Origin: Mucilaginibacter sp. UR6-11
GTDB lineage: Bacteria > Bacteroidota > Bacteroidia > Sphingobacteriales > Sphingobacteriaceae
Assembly: GCF_020880695.1 (NCBI RefSeq)
Contig: NZ_JAJIWO010000003.1
Span: forward strand, 310,001 to 374,000
DNA: 64,000 nucleotides
Direction of reading: 5' to 3'
A model generated the notes under the pieces. The model was not told the origin of the DNA and did not search any database. It worked only from the letters and a program-made list of their open reading frames with translations. Shown here piece after piece: positions 56,842-64,000 of this stretch (positions are counted from its first letter, which is position 1; every line of letters begins with the position of its first letter). The position numbers were made by a program, and so were the translations under genes.

Positions 56842-56990
56842 TTATATTGTAGCATTTTTGTTACTTTTATATAAATGTATGACTCTGCCTTGACAATATA
56901 AAGGATTTCTGAAAATTTAATCTCATTTTAATCTCAGGTTAACTCATCATAGTCATTATTAAATTCGCCTGATTATGAGCAGTATAATAA

Positions 56991-57022
56991 AAAAAGCCCT
57001 TTCCAATCGGAAGGGGCTTTTT
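56991..57022 (-). terminator. Terminator after recA
   Basis: Arms AAAAAGCCCTTTCC and GGAAGGGGCTTTTT with an AATC loop (one G-T pair), followed on the minus strand by a long T run. It lies about 50 nt past the recA stop. Confidence 0.85.
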
Positions 57023-57073
57023 CATATTATTAAAATAAAATATGATATGCAGAACTCCAGTTATCCTGTCAAA

Positions 57074-58087
57074 TTATTCGGTTTCAACTACCAGTTTATC
57101 GCCGGTAACTTCTGCTTTAATTTTGGCTTCCAGTTCGTCCATTAGTTCAGGGTTATCCAAAATTAATTGTTTAACCGCATCACGGCCCTGACCAAGGCGG
57201 GTATCGCCATAACTAAACCACGAACCTGCCTTTTTAATAATGTTATGCTCAACACCCAGATCGATGATCTCGCCCGCTTTTGATATACCTTCGCCAAACA
57301 TAATGTCAAACTCGGCGATGCGGAACGGAGGTGCAACCTTATTCTTAACGATCTTAACTTTAACCCGGTTACCTGATACCTCGTCACTGTCTTTAATTTG
57401 TGAGATCCGGCGTACATCCAAACGTACCGAAGCGTAAAATTTTAAAGCGTTGCCACCGGTAGTAGTTTCGGGATTGCCAAACATAACCCCAATTTTATCA
57501 CGCAACTGGTTAATAAATATGCAGCAGCATCCGGTTTTGCTGATGGTACCGGTTAGTTTACGTAACGCCTGCGACATTAAACGGGCATGTAAACCCATTT
57601 TCGAATCGCCCATTTCGCCTTCAATCTCAGCTTTGGGTACCAGCGCAGCAACGGAGTCAATCACCAAAATATCAATAGCGCCCGAGCGGATCAGGTTATC
57701 AGCAATTTCTAACGCCTGTTCGCCGTTATCCGGTTGTGATATTAAAAGGTTTTCTACATCAACCCCTAGCTTTTTAGCGTAAAAACGGTCAAAAGCATGC
57801 TCGGCATCAATAAAGGCAGCAATGCCGCCTTTCTTTTGCGCCTCGGCAATGGCATGAATGGCCAAGGTGGTTTTACCTGAAGACTCAGGCCCGTATATTT
57901 CAATAACCCGGCCCTTAGGTAAGCCGCCAACGCCTAAAGCGATGTCAAGGCCTAATGAACCGGTTGATATAACTTCCGTAGGTTCAATTACAGAATCGCC
58001 CAGCTTCATGATGGTGCCTTTTCCGTATGATTTTTCTAACTTATCCAGTGTAAGTTGTAGTGCTTTTAGTTTATCTGCGTTGCTCAT
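57074..58087 (-). CDS. recA: RecA recombinase
   Basis: A 337-residue RecA, the usual length. The Walker A motif GPESSGKTT is at 66-74, followed by [13 protein letters not shown], Walker B-like [10 protein letters not shown] and the L1/L2 DNA-binding loops ([21 protein letters not shown] and [18 protein letters not shown]). It catalyses strand exchange in homologous recombination and activates SOS responses where LexA exists. No LexA-like operator was recognised upstream. A TACATTTG box (58114-58107, minus) lies 20 nt before the start and may be its promoter. It is monocistronic, with a terminator. Confidence 0.98.
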   Translation of the reverse strand: MSNADKLKALQLTLDKLEKSYGKGTIMKLGDSVIEPTEVISTGSLGLDIALGVGGLPKGRVIEIYGPESSGKTTLAIHAIAEAQKKGGIAAFIDAEHAFDRFYAKKLGVDVENLLISQPDNGEQALEIADNLIRSGAIDILVIDSVAALVPKAEIEGEMGDSKMGLHARLMSQALRKLTGTISKTGCCCIFINQLRDKIGVMFGNPETTTGGNALKFYASVRLDVRRISQIKDSDEVSGNRVKVKIVKNKVAPPFRIAEFDIMFGEGISKAGEIIDLGVEHNIIKKAGSWFSYGDTRLGQGRDAVKQLILDNPELMDELEAKIKAEVTGDKLVVETE

Positions 58088-58203
58088 CTTTTAATAATAT
58101 CTTTAGCAAATGTAATAGTTATTTTTAATAATACTAATTTTTTTAGTAAAAAATTTAAAGAGTATTATTCCTTAGGTAAACTTACCTAACCCGCAACTAC
58201 CAA

Positions 58204-58965
58204 TCAAATATTCTTATCCACACTGCGTTTAGCCAGTTCCCTGCTTATTCCATCTAATGACCGTTTGCGTTTGGCATCTTTAGCTTTCTTTAATTTTTGC
58301 GCTTCAGCCTTTATTAAAGCCTTTTCGGTATGTGTGCGTTCATAGTAACGGCAAAACCAGGTAAGGGGGCATATTTCACATTTAGGGCTGCGGGCCACAC
58401 ATATATAACGGCCGTGCAATATCAGCCAGTGGTGCGCAATAGCAAGGGTGTTATTCGGCAGGTATTTTACCAATTGTTTCTCGACAGCAAGCGGTGTAGT
58501 GGCGTTAGTGGTAAGGCCCAACCTGTCGGCTACCCTAAAAACATGGGTATCTACCGCAATAGCTGCCACATCATACACTACGGATGCAATAACATTAGCC
58601 GTTTTACGGCCCACACCCGGCAGCTTTTGCAACTCGTCAATATCCGCCGGGACAACCCCGCCAAAAACATCAACCAGCATTTTAGCCATGCGTACCAGGT
58701 GCTTGGCTTTATTATTAGGATAACTTACACTGCGGATATACGTAAATACCTCATCAGTATTTGATGCAGCCAGGCTGGCAGCATCCGGGAAACGCGCAAA
58801 CAGCGCCGGGGTTATCTGGTTAATGCGTTTGTCTGTACACTGCGCCGACAGGATCACTGCCACCAGCAGCTCAAACGGATTTGTATAATGCAGCTCGGTT
58901 TCGGCTTCGGGCTGATGCTTTGAAAAATAATCAACAAAATGGCGGTAACGTTCTGATCTAAGCAT
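58204..58965 (-). CDS. nth: Endonuclease III (DNA glycosylase/AP lyase)
   Basis: A 253-residue HhH-GPD base-excision enzyme that removes oxidised pyrimidines. The helix-hairpin-helix LPGVGRKTA contains the catalytic Lys at K121, and VDTHVFRVADRLG has the catalytic Asp at D139. The 4Fe-4S cysteines are C189, C196, C199 and C205. Beyond them is a 48-residue Lys/Arg-rich tail not found in the shorter E. coli enzyme (211 aa), perhaps aiding DNA binding. An inverted-repeat cluster lies just upstream (58971-59060). Confidence 0.95.
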   Translation of the reverse strand: MLRSERYRHFVDYFSKHQPEAETELHYTNPFELLVAVILSAQCTDKRINQITPALFARFPDAASLAASNTDEVFTYIRSVSYPNNKAKHLVRMAKMLVDVFGGVVPADIDELQKLPGVGRKTANVIASVVYDVAAIAVDTHVFRVADRLGLTTNATTPLAVEKQLVKYLPNNTLAIAHHWLILHGRYICVARSPKCEICPLTWFCRYYERTHTEKALIKAEAQKLKKAKDAKRKRSLDGISRELAKRSVDKNI

Positions 58966-58973
58966 GCAGGTGT

Positions 58974-59054
58974 AAGCCGAAGTCTTAAGTCGGCATCCAA
59001 AAGTAAAAAAAAGTCCGAAGAAGAAATTGACTTTCGGCTTCGGACTTAAGACTT
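58974..59054. repeat. Nested inverted repeats between nth and a small ORF
   Basis: AGTCTTAAGT (58981-58990) is inverted as ACTTAAGACT (59044-59053), and AAGTCCGAAG (59011-59020) is inverted as CTTCGGACTT (59038-59047), so the right half can pair with either left half. The unit CCGAAGTCTTAAGTCGG is itself a partial palindrome. These short CTTAAGTC/CCGAAG motifs look like an intergenic repeat element or a bidirectional terminator. Confidence 0.6.
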
Positions 59055-59068
59055 TCGACCACTAATAA

Positions 59069-59260
59069 CTACCGGCTGCTTTTTGAATAATCTAAAATGT
59101 AGTGGATAGTTTGAAGTTTTGGTTTTTTTTGCAGAAGCTCCAGGTTAGCGCGTAACGAGTGATAAAACATCAATTCGTCGGCTCCCAGATCATCTTTTAA
59201 ATTTTCCTTTTTCACTTCTTCGTGATTAGTGAGTGCATTGAATGTAAAGGTTTCAACCAT
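59069..59260 (-). CDS. Small hypothetical protein
   Basis: A 63-residue acidic-basic soluble protein with no signal or membrane segment. Two helices are predicted by eye: about residues 10-30 and 35-60, the second rich in Leu and Lys. I recognise no family. It is judged real with moderate confidence because it fills its interval well, has a stop before the repeat cluster and an ATG with open upstream space, and its composition looks protein-like. It could be a lineage-specific small regulator. Confidence 0.5.
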   Translation of the reverse strand: MVETFTFNALTNHEEVKKENLKDDLGADELMFYHSLRANLELLQKKPKLQTIHYILDYSKSSR

Positions 59261-59568
59261 AAGCTATTATTGTTTGTTGATCAGTTATACGATGTATAAC
59301 GTACACCAGTTTCACTTTATTTTGTGTAGATGAAAATTAAATGAAATTTTTCTTTCTGGTTTATTATTATATCAGGTTGTTTAACGCAAAGGGGATATAT
59401 TTAAGTATACAGTTAAGTAATTAAGTTAATATTGAAAATTGCCAACCGGAGAAGACCGGGGCGGATAATACTAATCGGCTGGCCCGCCGGTTGCCCAGCC
59501 GACAAAAATTTTTTTGATATTCTTGGCAGGATTTATGTATACCTTATTGTAAAAGACAGATCATTATT
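59261..59568. other. Intergenic leader region upstream of the lipocalin-like gene
   Basis: A 308-nt gap whose right half is structured. It contains a TATATTTA box (59396-59403, one base off TAnnTTTG), a GC-rich segment 59441-59502 with hairpins, a T-rich tract 59509-59515, and a possible TTTG (59513-59516)/TACCTTAT (59540-59547) promoter for the next gene. The left half shows nothing. Confidence 0.5.
59443..59515 (+). ncRNA. Structured leader or small RNA with terminator-like hairpin
   Basis: TCGGCTGG (59475-59482) pairs perfectly with CCAGCCGA (59495-59502) across a 12-nt loop, and T-rich sequence follows, as in an intrinsic terminator. The loop contains CCGGTTG (59487-59493), complementary to CAACCGG at 59443-59449, allowing a pseudoknot or an alternative hairpin. 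This is typical of a short terminated RNA or an attenuator. No known riboswitch family was recognised. Confidence 0.35.
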
Positions 59569-60054
59569 ATGAAAAAAATTATTCAGCTGACATTTACTGT
59601 TATAGCCCTTGCTTTTATTTTCCAGGCATGTTCAACCGTTAAAAGTTTGCCTGCGGCAGCTACCGGTGCATCGCGTGCCCGCATTGTCGGGACGTGGACG
59701 TTAACCGGTATAAATTATGACGGCCTGCTACCCGGCGCTGTGCAGGATGTTTTTAACCAGGCACCTCCGCGCGATTTCATTAACAGCACCTGGCGCCTTA
59801 CTAATAGTGGCGATGGTATGTACACGCTGGCTAACGGCACATCGCAAACCATATTTTGGAGTTATAATACACAGGATAAAAACAATCCCGTATTTCAGTT
59901 CAAGAAAATATACCAGGGCGATAAAGCTAAGAATGTCACCGAGGGCTATCAGCTTAACATCGCGCAAAACGATGGCCGGTACATGACACTAAAGTCGCCC
60001 GTTGCTGTAGGTAATACAACAGCTTATATTGTTTATACTTTTCAAAAGAATTAA
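59569..60054 (+). CDS. Lipocalin-like lipoprotein
   Basis: A 161-residue lipoprotein with the lipidated Cys at residue 21 (FIFQAC). The mature part is a small beta barrel with the lipocalin-type opening RIVGTWTLTGINYDG near residue 39-53, then strands such as STWRLTNSGDGMYTLANGT and a C-terminal AYIVYTFQKN. It may bind a small hydrophobic ligand or act structurally in the envelope. It has no operon partners and ends before a long inverted repeat. Confidence 0.8.
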   Translation: MKKIIQLTFTVIALAFIFQACSTVKSLPAAATGASRARIVGTWTLTGINYDGLLPGAVQDVFNQAPPRDFINSTWRLTNSGDGMYTLANGTSQTIFWSYNTQDKNNPVFQFKKIYQGDKAKNVTEGYQLNIAQNDGRYMTLKSPVAVGNTTAYIVYTFQKN

Positions 60055-60067
60055 TAACAACAACTTT

Positions 60068-60115
60068 TAATACAAAGTGCAAAGCCGGTGTAAACATGGT
60101 TTGCACTTTGTATTA
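60068..60115. terminator. Long perfect inverted repeat after the lipocalin gene
   Basis: TAATACAAAGTGCAAA (60068-60083) pairs perfectly with TTTGCACTTTGTATTA (60100-60115), a 16-bp stem with a 16-nt loop. A T run is weak on both sides, so it may be a transcript stabiliser or a bidirectional terminator between the convergent lipocalin and glycosyltransferase genes. Confidence 0.6.
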
Positions 60116-60176
60116 TAAAATTCTCCTTGTTTCTCTAAACAGTGCAGGCAATGCCCCTTACAGGAATGATGATTTG

Positions 60177-61238
60177 CTATTGCTGCGCCAAACAGTCCTC
60201 GTATAATTGTATATACTGCCGGACCGTTTTATCCCACGAAAACTTATGCGCATGTTCAATAATAGCCGTAGCTCTATTATTAATAGTATAGTCGTTCATT
60301 CCGTCAGCAAAAACGGTTTGCATATACGCGGGCTCAAAATTATCAAAGTAATAAGCTACGTCGCCACCAACCTCGGGCAACGAGGTGAATTTTGCCAAAA
60401 ATACCGGCTTGCCAAAATACATGGCCTCTATCACGGGCAGCCCAAACCCCTCGGCAATTGAGGGGAACACAAAAGCGCTACAATTTTTGTAGTACCAGGC
60501 TTTGTCGTCGTCACTCACCGGGCCGGTTATAGTGAGGCGGTCAAGGCAGCCGTATTTTACGGCCTCTTCTATAATGCGGCTTTTATGCGGGGTTTCAATA
60601 CCGGCAATAACCAGTTCGTAGTTATTCCCTTCCAGTAGGGACGGAATATAATGAAATCCTTTCTGCACGGATAGTAACCCTATAGTAAATAAGAAAGGTT
60701 TTTGAGGCTGATAAGCGGGCACGTGTCCTATGGGCACCTTCAACTCATCCGCACCATTATATATAACACTCAGTTTATCTTTTATTTCCGGGATAAAACG
60801 CAGGATATCATCGGCCACAAATTGCGATATGGTTACTACCCTGTCACATAGCGCCATATAGCGACGGATCTTATTTAAATGCTTTTTTATTTTATGAGGC
60901 TTGCTAAATGACAGGTGCACCTTATTAATATCATGTATGGTCATGATCTTTTTGCCATTTACCCGGTACGGTTTTAACCGGCAGGTCTGATCTGTAAAAT
61001 GTACCACGTCAAACCTGTTATAAAACGGAAAGAAGAGAGCATGGAACCTGTACAGGAAAATGATATCAACCAGCTTATTAAAAAAGTAAATGGTATTTTT
61101 AAACATATAATAGGTTAGCTTAAACCTGTTATTGTTTTGTCGGATCAGCGCGTCGCCAAGGCCTTTGCCGTAGGTGAAGTAACCCGAGTTTGGGTTCTTC
61201 ATTGAATCGAACGTTACTAATACCCTGGGTTTTGACAT
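60177..61238 (-). CDS. Family 4 (GT-B) glycosyltransferase
   Basis: A 353-residue GT-B transferase of the GT4 type. The N-terminal part includes VVHFTDQTCRLKPYRVNGKK and KIMTIHDINKVHLSF, and the C-terminal nucleotide-sugar domain has PFLFTIGLLSVQKGFHYIPSLLEG and the E-x7-E motif in SIAEGFGLPVIEAMYFGKPV (about residues 283-302). It transfers a sugar to a lipid or polysaccharide acceptor, probably for an envelope glycan. The frame runs to 61259, but the Met at 61238 (MSKPRVLVTFD) begins the fold. It stands alone. Confidence 0.9.
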   Translation of the reverse strand: MSKPRVLVTFDSMKNPNSGYFTYGKGLGDALIRQNNNRFKLTYYMFKNTIYFFNKLVDIIFLYRFHALFFPFYNRFDVVHFTDQTCRLKPYRVNGKKIMTIHDINKVHLSFSKPHKIKKHLNKIRRYMALCDRVVTISQFVADDILRFIPEIKDKLSVIYNGADELKVPIGHVPAYQPQKPFLFTIGLLSVQKGFHYIPSLLEGNNYELVIAGIETPHKSRIIEEAVKYGCLDRLTITGPVSDDDKAWYYKNCSAFVFPSIAEGFGLPVIEAMYFGKPVFLAKFTSLPEVGGDVAYYFDNFEPAYMQTVFADGMNDYTINNRATAIIEHAHKFSWDKTVRQYIQLYEDCLAQQ

Positions 61239-61323
61239 TAAACTACCGCTTTGCTGCAATTATAAAGATTATATTAATTTATGTTGCGATATTTTTATTC
61301 ATTTGTAATATTCAAATCCACAG

Positions 61324-62220
61324 ATGCCGGTATCTATTAACAAGCAACCCATACTAACATGCAACGATTTTAAAACCGTGGCGCGCGCGTTAACTATGGT
61401 GGAGAACGACCTGCCCGGAGCCGATGAACTGCTAAAGACCCTTCAATTTAAAAACCCTGCACCTATTATAGGTATAACCGGCCCGCCGGGCGCGGGCAAA
61501 AGTACGCTGGTAAACAGCCTGATTGAACGATTGGTTAATAAAGGTAATAAAGTAGCGGTTTTGGCTATTGACCCAACATCCCCATTTAACTTTGGATCAT
61601 TGCTTGGCGACAGGATTCGGATGAGCAGTCACTTTAACAGCCCTGATGTTTTTATCAGGTCAATCGCCACCCGCGGATCATTGGGCGGGCTGTCTGCCAA
61701 AACTATTGAAATGGCCGACGTGCTGCGCGCAGCCGGCTTTGATTATGTGCTGATAGAAACTGTTGGTGTAGGGCAATCAGAAATTGAAATCGCGGGCCTT
61801 GCTGATTTGACGTTGGTGGTGCTGGTACCTGAATCGGGCGACGAGATCCAGAACATTAAATCAGGCCTGATGGAAATTGCCAATGCTTTCATTATTAATA
61901 AAGCCGACAGGGTCGATGCGGATCTCTTTGCCAATAACCTCAAAAAGATCATCCACCAAAAAGAGACTGCCGAAACACCCGTTTTTAAAACCATAGCCAC
62001 AACCGGCACAGGCATTAATGAGATAGCTGATTTTATTGTAACCTCCCGGGACAGCAAAAACACCCGCAAAGAATTTTTGCTGGCCGAAAAAGCTTACCAA
62101 CTGATCAGGCAAAAGCGCATGGCCGGTATTGACAAAAAAAAGCTTCGGCAGGATCTTGCTAAAGCTCTAACTGATAAGGGGTTTAATTTGTATGCTTTTA
62201 TAGAAAAATATTCAGCATAA
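61324..62220 (+). CDS. meaB: MeaB-type methylmalonyl-CoA mutase-associated GTPase
   Basis: A 298-residue G3E GTPase that chaperones adenosylcobalamin loading and protection of methylmalonyl-CoA mutase. The P-loop GPPGAGKST is at 53-61, followed by the SLLGDRIRM and IATRGSLGGLS segments of the ArgK/MeaB family, and VGVGQSEIEIA and NKADRVDADL (the NKxD G4 motif). It is separated from the divergent glycosyltransferase by 85 nt. The mutase itself is not in the window. Confidence 0.94.
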   Translation: MPVSINKQPILTCNDFKTVARALTMVENDLPGADELLKTLQFKNPAPIIGITGPPGAGKSTLVNSLIERLVNKGNKVAVLAIDPTSPFNFGSLLGDRIRMSSHFNSPDVFIRSIATRGSLGGLSAKTIEMADVLRAAGFDYVLIETVGVGQSEIEIAGLADLTLVVLVPESGDEIQNIKSGLMEIANAFIINKADRVDADLFANNLKKIIHQKETAETPVFKTIATTGTGINEIADFIVTSRDSKNTRKEFLLAEKAYQLIRQKRMAGIDKKKLRQDLAKALTDKGFNLYAFIEKYSA

Positions 62221-62224
62221 AAAA

Positions 62225-62246
62225 AGAGACGCAAAATTGCGGCTCT
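62225..62246 (-). terminator. Terminator between meaB and aminopeptidase P
   Basis: AGAGACGCAA pairs with TTGCGGCTCT (one mismatch), with AA between. On the minus strand seven T follow, so it mainly terminates the aminopeptidase transcript; it may also serve meaB. Confidence 0.75.
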
Positions 62247-62288
62247 ACATATTTAATTAATCAAATACAAAATCGAACTTCCAATATC

Positions 62289-63578
62289 CTAACTATTCAT
62301 TATCTCCTCAATATGCTCAGCCTCTAAAGGGATATCAGCCATTAAATCGATATTGCCGCCTTTAGTAATCAGGATATTGTTTTCCAACCTTATCCCCAGG
62401 CCTTCGGCAGGGATGTAGATCCCGGGCTCGCAGGTTAACAGGTTACCAACTTCAAACGGTTTATAACGGCTGGCATAATCATGCACATCCAAACCCAGGT
62501 GATGCGAGGTACCATGCATAAAGTATTTTTTATAGGCCGGCATTTTAGGGTCCTGTTTTTCAACGTCGTGTTTGGTCAGTAAACCCAGGCCAATCAGTTC
62601 GCTGGTCATTACCTTACCCACCTCGTCATGATACTCGTTCCATACGGCCCCTGCTACTATCATTTTGGTCGCAGCTTTCATTACCCGCAATACGGCATCA
62701 TACACTTCGCGCTGGCGTTTGGTAAAGCGGCCGTTAACAGGGATGGAGCGGCTCATGTCGGCATTGTAGTTAGCGTATTCGGCGCCAAAATCAAATAATA
62801 TCACATCGCCATCCTTACAAACCTGGTTATTATCTATATAGTGTAACACTATTGCGTTTTTGCCCGATGCGATAATCGGGTTATACGCATGGCCTGTTGC
62901 ACGCTGACGGATAAATTCGTGGATAATCTCCGCCTCTATCTCATATTCGGTTACGCCCGGTTTGGTAAATTTCAATACACGCTCAAAAGCATCCTTGGTA
63001 ATAGCGCAGGCTTTCTTGGTCAGTTCGATCTCTGTTTCTGATTTCACCGGCCGGAGATCGCGCAATATAGGTGCCGACCGCTCATAATGGTGCAGCGGGT
63101 ATTTTACGCGCAATTCGTCCAGCATCCGCAGGTCGCGGTACGGAACAGAGAAACTAAAGCGGTCATTTTCGTTAGTATTGATATAAATATTCTCGGCATA
63201 GTTGATAATACTATGCAATATGTTGTCAAATTCGCTCAGCCAATAAATGCTTTCAATGCCTGACGCCTGCCTGGCTTCCTCTTTGGTATACTTGTGTCCT
63301 TCCCAAACGGCAATGTGTTCATTAGTTTGTCTTAAAAATAGTACTTCTTTGTATACAGAATTAGGACAGTCAGGAAACAGCAAGAGGATGCTTTGCTCCT
63401 GATCTATCCCCGAAAGGTAAAAGAAATCGGGATTTTGCTTAAATATAAAGGCCTGATCACCGCTTCTGGGGAACTCATCATTGGCATGAAATACAGCTAA
63501 CGACCCCGGTTTAATGCGTGAAACGAAATTTTTTCTATTATTTGTAAATAAATTATTTTGGATAGGTAAATATTTCAT
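62289..63578 (-). CDS. pepP: Xaa-Pro aminopeptidase (aminopeptidase P, M24)
   Basis: A 429-residue M24B metallopeptidase that removes N-terminal residues before proline. The N-terminal domain (about 1-160) is the aminopeptidase-P type, with FFYLSGIDQEQSILLLFPD. The pita-bread catalytic domain carries the two-metal ligands in LFDFGAEYANYNADMSRSIP (two Asp), HGTSHHLGLDVHD (His), LTCEPGIYIP (Glu) and IRLENNILI (Glu). All are present. The open frame goes back to 63671, but the Met at 63578 (MKYLPIQNN) matches the family start. Confidence 0.93.
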   Translation of the reverse strand: MKYLPIQNNLFTNNRKNFVSRIKPGSLAVFHANDEFPRSGDQAFIFKQNPDFFYLSGIDQEQSILLLFPDCPNSVYKEVLFLRQTNEHIAVWEGHKYTKEEARQASGIESIYWLSEFDNILHSIINYAENIYINTNENDRFSFSVPYRDLRMLDELRVKYPLHHYERSAPILRDLRPVKSETEIELTKKACAITKDAFERVLKFTKPGVTEYEIEAEIIHEFIRQRATGHAYNPIIASGKNAIVLHYIDNNQVCKDGDVILFDFGAEYANYNADMSRSIPVNGRFTKRQREVYDAVLRVMKAATKMIVAGAVWNEYHDEVGKVMTSELIGLGLLTKHDVEKQDPKMPAYKKYFMHGTSHHLGLDVHDYASRYKPFEVGNLLTCEPGIYIPAEGLGIRLENNILITKGGNIDLMADIPLEAEHIEEIMNS

Positions 63579-63654
63579 GCTATTAATATTATTTGTACTA
63601 GTTATAGAACATTTTTCATTTCTTTGTGTTGGTATTATAATTTTTGGAACAGTA

Positions 63655-63689
63655 TTTGGTAATCGTTTCAAACATAATTACTATTTTTG
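63655..63689 (+). promoter_or_regulatory. Promoter of the truncated envelope gene
   Basis: TTTG (63655-63658), 23 nt, then TATTTTTG (63682-63689), matching the Bacteroidota -33/-7 pattern TTTG-N19-23-TAnnTTTG. The -7 box is 39 nt before the start codon at 63729. It is the best-formed canonical promoter in the window. Confidence 0.65.
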
Positions 63690-63728
63690 GTAAAAATCAC
63701 AATTAAAACATTGTTTAATCTTAAAACT

Positions 63729-64000
63729 ATGAACTATTCTACATTAAAAAAAACAGTCGCTCTTTCATTTGTTTCTTTGATGGTTATAGGTGCCGCAAAC
63801 GCCCAGACCACTGAAACAACGTCATCGACTACAACTACTGCCAAGGTATTTGGTGGTAGCGGACAGTACAATACCTGGAGTATTGGCTTAAACGTTGGTG
63901 CAACATCACCTACGCTCGCAACAGGCGGCGGTTCTGATTTCCCTGGTAACGTTGTTAACTTAGGTTATGGCTTATCTGTTAAAAAACAATTAGCACATTC
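63729..64000 (+). CDS. Secreted, probably outer-membrane beta-barrel protein (OmpA/porin type), 3'-truncated
   Basis: Only the first 90 codons are in the window. A signal peptide (VALSFVSLMVIGAANAQ) is followed by a Thr/Ser-rich stretch and then NTWSIGLNVGATSPT and NVVNLGYGLSVKKQL, amphipathic strands like those of small outer-membrane beta barrels. In Sphingobacteriaceae such a start commonly belongs to OmpA-family proteins, but the periplasmic domain is not visible, so this stays tentative. A strong promoter precedes it, consistent with an abundant envelope protein. Confidence 0.6.
   Translation, partial: MNYSTLKKTVALSFVSLMVIGAANAQTTETTSSTTTTAKVFGGSGQYNTWSIGLNVGATSPTLATGGGSDFPGNVVNLGYGLSVKKQLAH

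Noticed and set aside
1..64000. CRISPR arrays, insertion sequences, prophage or restriction/defence systems
   Set aside because: No regularly spaced repeats, transposases, integrases, phage structural genes or defence nucleases were seen on either strand. Tandem lipoprotein genes and tRNA remnant are the only mobility-like signs.

Overview
The window looks like chromosomal DNA from a Bacteroidota bacterium of the Sphingobacteriaceae, most like Mucilaginibacter or Pedobacter. The evidence is a SusC/SusD pair, lipoproteins with SPxxC/GC signal peptides, a fused CcoN-CcoO cytochrome oxidase subunit, TonB receptors with carboxypeptidase-like N-terminal domains, TAnnTTTG-type promoter boxes and few Shine-Dalgarno sequences. 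The genus is inferred from gene content and style, not proven. Both edges cut genes: a TamB-like protein on the left and a secreted, probably outer-membrane protein on the right.

Layout. (1) 1-6860: envelope genes. A tamB end converges on a minus-strand cluster of a START-like protein, an LptF/G permease, a GT39-type glycosyltransferase and RibBA. (2) 6861-9612: a small accessory patch. A 5'-half copy of tRNA-Met(CAT), two tandem paralogous lipoproteins, the intact tRNA-Met and an NTF2-like protein. (3) 9800-18157: a complete cbb3 oxidase operon in the order ccoI, ccoS, ccoNO, ccoQ, ccoP, ccoG, ccoH and a TauE/SafE-like membrane protein. (4) 18222-19817: an M19 dipeptidase and a RidA protein. 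(5) 20051-49441: a large glycan-utilisation region. It starts with a DUF1080 protein and a heme-containing propeller/HEAT protein. Two minus-strand blocks follow: esterase, BNR protein, GH92 and GH106-like; then a GH5-like enzyme and a sialidase-like protein. Next come a plus-strand pair (unknown secreted protein and a second DUF1080), then GH32, GH2, SusD and SusC on minus, and GH16 on plus. (6) 49442-52677: a GlxA-type AraC regulator and a GNAT, divergent from DoxX and two RibD_C proteins. (7) 52850-64000: a TonB receptor with DUF4249, a GDPD/PI-PLC-like protein, recA, nth, a small ORF, a lipocalin-like lipoprotein, a glycosyltransferase, meaB, aminopeptidase P and the truncated envelope gene.

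How it works together. The oxidase operon encodes structural subunits, copper loading (CcoI, CcoS), an iron-sulfur assembly protein (CcoG) and CcoH, enough for a microaerobic terminal oxidase. The glycan region supplies outer-membrane import (SusC/D) and secreted hydrolases aimed at mannose-, rhamnose-, galactose-, fructose- and glucan-type linkages. DUF1080 proteins beside a c-type heme protein suggest an additional oxidative 3-keto-glycoside route. No dedicated regulator (HTCS, ECF/anti-sigma, LacI) lies inside the region.

The most novel signal is a shared promoter architecture. A 15-nt motif, GACAGTACAGGAYGG, lies exactly 19 nt before a TAnnTTTG box at two places, upstream of the GH106-like operon and upstream of the unknown-protein/DUF1080 operon. 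Other points are a direct-repeat operator candidate at the GlxA/DoxX divergent promoter, a GC-rich islet with a conserved-looking short reading frame upstream of susC, a half-tRNA next to the intact tRNA-Met, and a structured leader before the lipocalin gene.
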